DNA of 64,000 bases, taken from assembly GCA_964019135.1 (NCBI GenBank), contig CAXHSH010000416.1:1173201-1237200 (forward strand). The letters run 5' to 3'. The stretch is from Arenicola marina. Its lineage: Eukaryota; Annelida; Polychaeta; Arenicolidae. A program made the translations under genes and the position numbers. Positions 58,066-64,000 of this stretch are shown here, in pieces (position 1 is the stretch's first letter; every line of letters starts with the position of its first letter). The notes beneath the pieces were generated by a model that made no database searches, was not told where the DNA came from, and was given only the letters and a program-made list of their open reading frames with translations.

Positions 58066-61000
58066 ATGATTAGCATATCCCAGTACAGAGCAGCAGTTGG
58101 ATTATGGCACGGTTATTGTTATATGAGAGACCTTGTAAACAACCCATGCTGGCAACTGTTGATCACTTATATTCTCCTTTACCGATTGGTCACATATCTC
58201 TCCTTGGGCGACATGATATGTGGTCTTGTGTTTAGAAAAACACTAATAACTCTGCTTGTGACTAAATTAGCGGCATCAGTCTTCTTACACCCCTTGATAG
58301 AAAATCCCACAACCCCCAAATGTTACAACAAATACGATAATTCACTATACATTCCAAACATGGTCCTTAGGTATGACGTCATCTTGCCCTGCATCGCTTG
58401 GCTTTCTATTCTCCTCCTCTGTTCCGGTGATATCCATCCCAATCCAGGTCCCAACCCAAGTCCGATCTTACGTATCAGCCATGTGAATGTTCGTAGTTTG
58501 TTGAGCGAGGTGTCACCCTGTCCTGTCCTCCATGGCGACAAATATATCAAGGTTGATGAGATTTATAAGCAGCAGGTTCTCGATCTAAAGACTGACATAA
58601 TCACTATTTCTAAGTCGTGGCTCGATCACACCATACCAGACTCAGCCATACATATTGAAAATTACGTTATACATCGGCGCGATCGGCAGCGGCACGGTGG
58701 TGGTGTCATGGCCTATATTAGAGGTGACTTAGCTGTTTTGCGTCGAACTGATCTTGAACACAATGATATTGAATCTCTATGGTTTGAAGCGCAATTGCCC
58801 AGTGGCAAAGTTCTTATTGGTGCTTATTACAGACCTAATGGGGCGAACGAGAGGGAAAAGGCAGTTTTCCTATCCTCGCTGGAAAATTCTATAGCCCTGG
58901 CTTCGTCAGAAAGCACTAAAGCCATAGTGTTGACAGGTGACTTCAACGACAGGTGCAGAACGTTTTACTCTAATCACACTGATAGTGAGCTTCACAATCG
59001 TCTAGTCAACATCCTCAAGTGTAACGCCTTTGAACAACTTATCAATGAGCCAACTAGGATCACGGACACTACAGAAACTCTGCTGGATTTGGTCATCACT
59101 GACTCGCCCGGGTATGTTGCCAACTCTGGCACCTCTATGCCTATTGGCAATAGCGACCATCATGGAGTCTTCTGCGACCTAAACTTTTCTGTACCTCGCC
59201 TGAAAGCCTTCAAGCGGTCTATCTTTAATTACTATGCCGCCGACTATATTTCCCTGCGCTATGCCCTGTCTTTGGCCCCGTGGGATGTTGGGAGTCGTTA
59301 CGATGATGTTAACGATTGCGCTGACTACTGCCTGGGACTCTTCATGGAATTGGTAACCACACACATCCCAAACAAACAAATCACTGTTAGACCTAGTGAT
59401 AAACCATGGATGTCTACACATATAAGGTTCTTACTAAGCAAACGTGATAAACTGTATAAAAGACACAAGCAATCGCCATCCTCTGTACTGTATGAAGAAT
59501 ATCGCCACGTGCGTACAGAAGCTAGGGCCAGTATTAATGAAGCTAAAACCTTGTATCACTCAAGACTTTTGGGTAGACTACAGGATCCCAGCCTATCTGG
59601 AAAAGAGTATCATAAACTGTGTAAATGTTTCCTCTTTGGGAAAACTATAACCGGGATACCTCCCATTATTGACCAAGGGGTAGTCCACGCCTCCCCGCTG
59701 GCAAAGGCATCTGCCCTCAATGAATACTTCGCTGGAAATTCCACTCTAGCCGAACCCCCAGAGGGGTTTGCGTTGCCTCCCTTGTCTTTTAAAACCGATT
59801 ATCGAATTACTGAAATTTGCTTCACCCCTGTGAAAGTATATTCTGTCCTGAAGCAGCTCCAGATTAATAAGGCTTGTGGTCCAGATCTAATTGGTAATAG
59901 AATTCTCAAAGAAACTGCTGAGGTAATGGCCAAACCGCTTTCCGACTTATTTAACAAGTCGATGCAATCCTGTTCTTTTCCTTCTACCTGGAAGATCGCC
60001 AACGTAATACCGGTCTTTAAGAAATCTAACAGACAACATAAAGAAAATTATCGTCCTATATCGTTACTGTCTTGTGTCGGTAAAGTTATGGAGAGGATTA
60101 TATTTAACGAATTGTATGAATACTGTGTGGCTTGCGGGCTCCTAACATGGCGTAACGCCGGGTTTAAAAAGAACGAGTCCACAACTAATCAGCTGCTTTA
60201 CCTGGTGCAACAGATTTATAAGGGCCTAGAAGCCAACGAAGATGTTCTCCTAGTGTTTTTAGATGTATCCAAAGCTTTCGACAGAGTGTACCACTATGGA
60301 CTATTACACAAGCTGGAGTCTTTTGGAATCTGCGGAACACTGTTACAATGGTTCCACAGCTATCTTACTGGTCGATCGCAAAGGGTGGTAATTAGCGGGA
60401 CTCATTCAGAATGGAAAGAAATTAACTCGGGTGTTCCCCAAGGTTCGATTTTGGGACCTCATTTGTATCTTATATTTGCTAACGATCTCGTGGACGATTT
60501 GAAGTCTGACCCATTCCTATTCGCAGACGACACTTCTTTACTCAAGGCTCTTCAGACCCCTGCTGATGTAGACCTGGTTAACGAAGACTTGCGTCGCATT
60601 GCAAATTGGGGAGCTCAGTGGCGTGTTCAGTTCAATGCTAGTAAAACGAAATACATGCTAATAAGCAAAAAGATTGACACACCGACTGACATTGCTTTAC
60701 TCTTCGATGGAACCCCCATTGAGCGAGTGTCTAGCCACTGCCACTTAGGCATGTGGCTAACCGATACCATGTCATAAGGGAAGCATATCTTGGAAGTAAC
60801 TGCCAAAGCTTCAAGGGCTGCGAATCTCTTGAGCAAAATATCTCGAACTGTTGATAGAAAGGCTAAGCTCCTCATGTACAAATCCTATGTAAGACCCCAG
60901 CTTGAATATAGCTGCGCTGTCTATGGAGGGAATTTGACAAAAGATCAGGCGAACTTGCTCGAACAGGTCCAGCGCCACTGTCTACTTGGCGTCACGAACG

Positions 61001-61730
61001 CCTATCGTCATACATCTCAGGAAAAGTTGCTCCATGAAACGGGAATCGAACCTATGTCCATTCGACGTCGATACTTTGCTCTCTGCCATCTGCACAAAAT
61101 AATTCATGGCTCAACCCCCCATATCTCCGAAGCCTATTGCCGCCCTTTGTCAGAGATGTCTCTTCACATTTCTTGCGCAACACAAACGATCTCGCTATTC
61201 CTAGGACCACCAAGACTTATGTCAAACAATCGTTTTTCTGGTATGCGTCCAGCCTTTGGAACTCTCTCCCAAGCGATACGAAACATTTAGTTACCCATGA
61301 TGCATTCAGAACCAAGCTTAAACGCTCCCATCCTTACAAACATAACAAACTGTATGATATCACCAATAACCGCGGTTCGGTGCAGCATGCCCGCATGAGG
61401 ATGGGACTCAGTGCTCTAAACTCCCATCGCAAGAAATTTAATTTTATTGACTTTGACGATTGCCCTCTATGTGGAAAGAAACCTGAAAATTCGGTTCATT
61501 TCTTTCTGAAGTGTCCCCAACTTGTTGCTCAACGTGCCAGGCTATTGGGAGCGATGGGTCCACTGTTCTCGGATTCAAACTTGCATATTACTCTACCACC
61601 TTTGTCAAAACGCGACACCAATGATCTCGATTTAATACTCTTGCATGGAAGTGACCTCCTCCCGTATGAATGTAATGTTGAACTGTTTGAATTAATCCAT
61701 ACTTACATACTCGACAGCAAGCGTTTTTGA
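58066..61730 (+). pseudogene. CR1-group ORF2: endonuclease and reverse transcriptase, one stop and one frameshift
   Basis: The first frame runs to 60777. It begins with a hydrophobic N-terminal extension ending in CSGDIHPNPGP (from 58420), a 2A-like motif common in this group. The endonuclease follows (ISHVNVRSLL, VLTGDFNDRC, GNSDHHGVFCDL). The reverse transcriptase has CGPDLIGNRIL, FLDVSKAFDRVYHYGLL, NSGVPQGSILGP and the catalytic FADD at 60520. A TAA at 60775 interrupts the same frame, which goes on with KASRAANLLSKISRTV. A frameshift near 61150-61200 leads to the last part, with FFWYASSLWNSLPSD and a zinc-binding CPLCGKKPENSVHFFLKC, ending at 61730. Catalytic residues are intact, so only two lesions separate this copy from an active one. 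Confidence 0.88.
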
Positions 61731-61899
61731 ATATAAATAAGGAAATCTGTTCATCAATAACATGTATATTTTTTCCAGGCTTCATCACTTTTGTACATTT
61801 ACCAAGAGGTGAGCATTCGCATGTTTTGTACGTTGTTGCAAACCTCTATAAAGAAATAAAGCTTATATATAAAAAAAAAAAAGACAGTCATCAGTTCAC

Positions 61900-62503
61900 G
61901 TATCTCGTGAACTGATAACTGTCTTCGAGGTCTAGCACAGACAGTATGTAGACATAGGTTTTGCCCTTGAAGACGGTATTTGACCTTCTCATGTCGATAA
62001 GATCTATTTGCAAAGGTCTGTGTGGTCCCGGGCTGGTCACAGGTCTCATGGGGGGCGGCGTTCGGAAATCGAACGTTTAAACGTTGATTTAGTTGCGATC
62101 GCGAGAGAATTCTCTGTATGACATTCTCAGACAAGCCAACATAATTGTCTTTTAGTTGGTACTGCAGTCGCCGTGCGCCTAATCCTTTCGATTTGTGGAA
62201 CTGTCTGTGTATAATGTGTCGCACGTCAGATTTTCTGCAGACTTCCTTCCCATCTAAGTACAACAAGGGGGGATGTCCACGTACTTCATATCTGCACCCA
62301 TATCGGTAAAATCGGGCAAACGCGGCCTTGTCGACTTTGCTTCGTTCTCTAACAGGAACACGGTATGTTCCTTGTATGATCTGGATGAGCGCTTCATATA
62401 TTCTGTCATCTATGGCTGAACTGCGTCTTGTGCCACCACTATGAACCACAGCTATAACGGCCAAAACCAACAGGAACAGTTGTAATACACCTCTCATCTT
62501 CAT
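61900..62503 (-). pseudogene. N-terminal part of the integrase-OTU-F-box gene
   Basis: From ATG 62503 the frame starts with a hydrophobic stretch (VLQLFLLVLAVIAVVHSGG) that looks like a signal peptide. It continues with the pre-core region of KRBA2-like integrases: LYLDGKEVCRKSDVRHIIH, HKSKGLGARRLQ and NVIQRILSRSQLNQRLN, where the usual zinc-ligand cysteines are not seen. At a run of six G (62050-62055) one extra base shifts the frame. The integrase core then reads on in the neighbouring frame with LQIDLIDMRR, holding the first catalytic Asp, and YVYILSVLDLED. Similarity stops at about 61900, next to the poly(A) end of an antisense retrotransposon, and resumes at 56304. The gene is thus split by that insertion. 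Confidence 0.8.
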
Positions 62504-62696
62504 TTTGCGACTTCAAACCTTCTCCGCTAGTCAACAGGAACTTAAACTTTCCGCTACCTCACCAGAGCAAAGTAACGCCTTCATAGTAAACTGATAGCTA
62601 TATGCATTATACCATATTAGCTAAACCAATCAAATGCCCCCTGGGGGGGGGGGTCACTGTTATGCAAAACTGGTGGGGGAGTTCCACATTATAAGA
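62504..62696. other. Upstream region of the integrase-OTU-F-box gene
   Basis: Would hold the minus-strand promoter. No TATA box is obvious, and a G run lies at 62643-62652. Confidence 0.3.
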
Positions 62697-63100
62697 TACC
62701 CCCTATAGAGCGAATATTTATAAACTTACGACCGGAGGCGGGGGGGGGGGGGCTCTGAACATGTGCGTTCATAGAGCGGGTGGCCGCGAAAAAATACCCC
62801 TTCCGAGCGGATTTTGGCCCTAAAACGCCCCGAGCGAGCGGATTTTGGCGCTAAAACCTGGACCGACCGGATTTTAGGGTAAAACGTCCCGACCGAGCGG
62901 ATCTTGGCGTCAAAACCTCGACCGAGCAGATATTGGCGTCAAAACCTCGACCGAGCAGGTTTTAGGGTAAAACGCCCCGACCGAGCGGATTTGGGGGTTG
63001 AAAAAAGGGGGGATTTACGGTGGAACCCCCCGCCCAGAGCAATGCATTTAGTCCCTGCCCCCCCCCCGCCCCCCCCACCCCCCGGGTCACATGCATCCCA
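62697..63100 (+). repeat. Dispersed G-tract repeat with ~29-base minisatellite
   Basis: After the family start (CGAATATTTATAAACTTACGACC) and a G run, a ~29-base unit ACCGAGCGGATTTTGGCGCTAAAACCTCG repeats about seven times at 62803-63005, followed by C runs. The unit gives the arginine-rich open frame at 62904-63155, which is not a gene. Confidence 0.85.
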
Positions 63101-63774
63101 GAAAGTCGGATGCTTCTACGGAACGCCATGTGTTCCCCAGTATTATAATGGTTGATAATGCTTATAGCACATTGTTATCAATCTATAAATGGATATGAAC
63201 GATTTGACAGTCTCAAATCTGACAATGCGTTAGTTAATGATCAAACCTCTCTGCAAAACGTAGGAATTGAAATAGCAGGAGAATAAAACACATGATGGCT
63301 TTAATGATCAAAACTGCTAATCTACAATTCAAGCTCTTAAAACTAGACCACAGGGTTCATAATTTGTGAAGGATGTCAACTAATGTCTATTTCCTATTGC
63401 AACAGGCTCCTATACAATTCATTTAACTTAGCAACATATCACTAATCCACCGCAAGCAAGCAACATAAGTGGGGATTTTTTTGCATTCTATAAAGCCACC
63501 TTCCTTGTAATAAATGTATTCGCGCCTCATATGATGTAGAAGGCTCAGCCAAGTTTAAGATAATGACGACGTCATTGCATATTATATATTTTCAGAAATA
63601 AGTTCTAAGCTGCTCTACCGGGGTTCCTTCTTTCTCACGTTCATGACGTAAGCTCGTTGCCATGACAAATAATATAAACAACGTTTTCTGAACGCATGAG
63701 CAGATAGACATGTGGACGGGTGGGTTCAAGAGAGAGTGTGTCACTGATATCAGTCACTTGGGGACTTCATGTAA
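63101..63774. other. Spacer between two inverted G-tract repeats
   Basis: AT-rich with no gene seen. A TGACGTCAT-like word lies near 63565. Confidence 0.4.
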
Positions 63775-64000
63775 AGCCCGGCGGGTGGGCGGGGGTCGCG
63801 GTAAAGCCTCTCTGTTTTACCGCCAAAATTCTCGGTCGGGGCATTTTACCGTAAAAATCTGCTTCGAAGGGGTATTTTCCCCGTCAACCCCGCTCTATGA
63901 ACGCACATTTTCCGAGCCCACCCCCCCACCCTGTCGCCAGTTTAAAAATATTATTATAGGGGTATATTTTTCATCATCTTTTTTGTCCGCTCCCCCATGC
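63775..64000 (-). repeat. Dispersed G-tract repeat, minus-strand copy, cut by window end
   Basis: The reverse complement has GATGATGAAAAATATACCCC, TTTAAACTGGCGACAGGGTG, GAAAATGTGCGTTCATAGAG and CGGTAAAATGCCCCGACCGAG, the family order. It faces the copy at 62697, giving an inverted pair about 670 bases apart. Confidence 0.85.

Larger units (their letters stand above)
56310..61881 (+). mobile_element. CR1-group non-LTR retrotransposon inserted antisense in the integrase gene
   Basis: Contains ORF1, ORF2 and a 3' untranslated region with AATAAA (about 61855) followed by a 12-base A run ending near 61881. It lies between the two halves of the minus-strand integrase gene, so it inserted there. 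Next to its 3' end is a 40-base palindrome (GACAGTCATCAGTTCACG / CGTGAACTGATAACTGTC). No clean target duplication is seen. Few defects, so the insertion is fairly young. Confidence 0.85.

Noticed and set aside
62904-63155. Arginine- and proline-rich + frame
   Set aside because: It is read from the ~29-base minisatellite and C runs of the G-tract repeat.

Overview
This 64 kb window looks like repeat-rich accessory DNA from a marine invertebrate, probably a lophotrochozoan such as a mollusc or an invertebrate deuterostome; the sequence alone does not fix the phylum. The grounds are spliced genes with GT/AG introns, animal-type non-LTR, gypsy, Harbinger and tRNA-derived SINE elements, large satellite arrays and many homopolymer runs. 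There is no bacterial or organellar gene organisation. Most long open frames belong to mobile elements or are artefacts of tandem repeats.

Layout, left to right. 1-5 kb: non-coding, with a palindromic GATATC array and a G-tract repeat. 5-7.7 kb: a decayed non-LTR retrotransposon. 7.7-9.85 kb: a rearranged gypsy element with an inverted LTR/leader fragment, part of pol and an LTR. 10.2-11.4 kb: a possible second LTR. 12.16-20.94 kb: a Harbinger (PIF) DNA transposon with a four-exon transposase on + and a convergent Myb-like gene on -; a second Harbinger end abuts it and leads into a 42-bp minisatellite (21.2-22.75 kb). 24-27.4 kb: a short TIR element, a zinc-binding exon on - and a ~179-bp satellite that ends in inverted units. 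29.8-33.5 kb: a 5'-truncated non-LTR element with a good reverse transcriptase. 33.9-35.1 kb: a Myb/SANT exon split by a 729-bp TIR element. 36.6-37.85 kb: exons of an Ulp1-like (C48) protease on -. 37.9-41.8 kb: a 30-bp satellite with ~720-bp higher-order units. 43.1-44.5 kb: a spliced single-pass membrane protein gene on -, the best host-gene candidate. 47.76-49.45 kb: a 948-bp fold-back TIR element carrying a second, nearly identical copy of the 729-bp element. 50.4-53.0 kb: a decayed gypsy gag-protease region. 54.5-62.5 kb: an integrase-OTU-F-box gene on -, split by an antisense CR1-group retrotransposon (56.3-61.9 kb). 62.7-64 kb: an inverted pair of the G-tract repeat.

The most unusual items are the integrase / OTU protease / F-box fusion and its interruption, the two TIR families with 9-bp target duplications (one nested in the other), an IMPACT-like tail on the CR1 ORF1 protein, and exons with phase-consistent splice sites for a membrane protein and an Ulp1 protease that single-frame translation would miss. 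Exon and element limits were read by eye and no database was searched.
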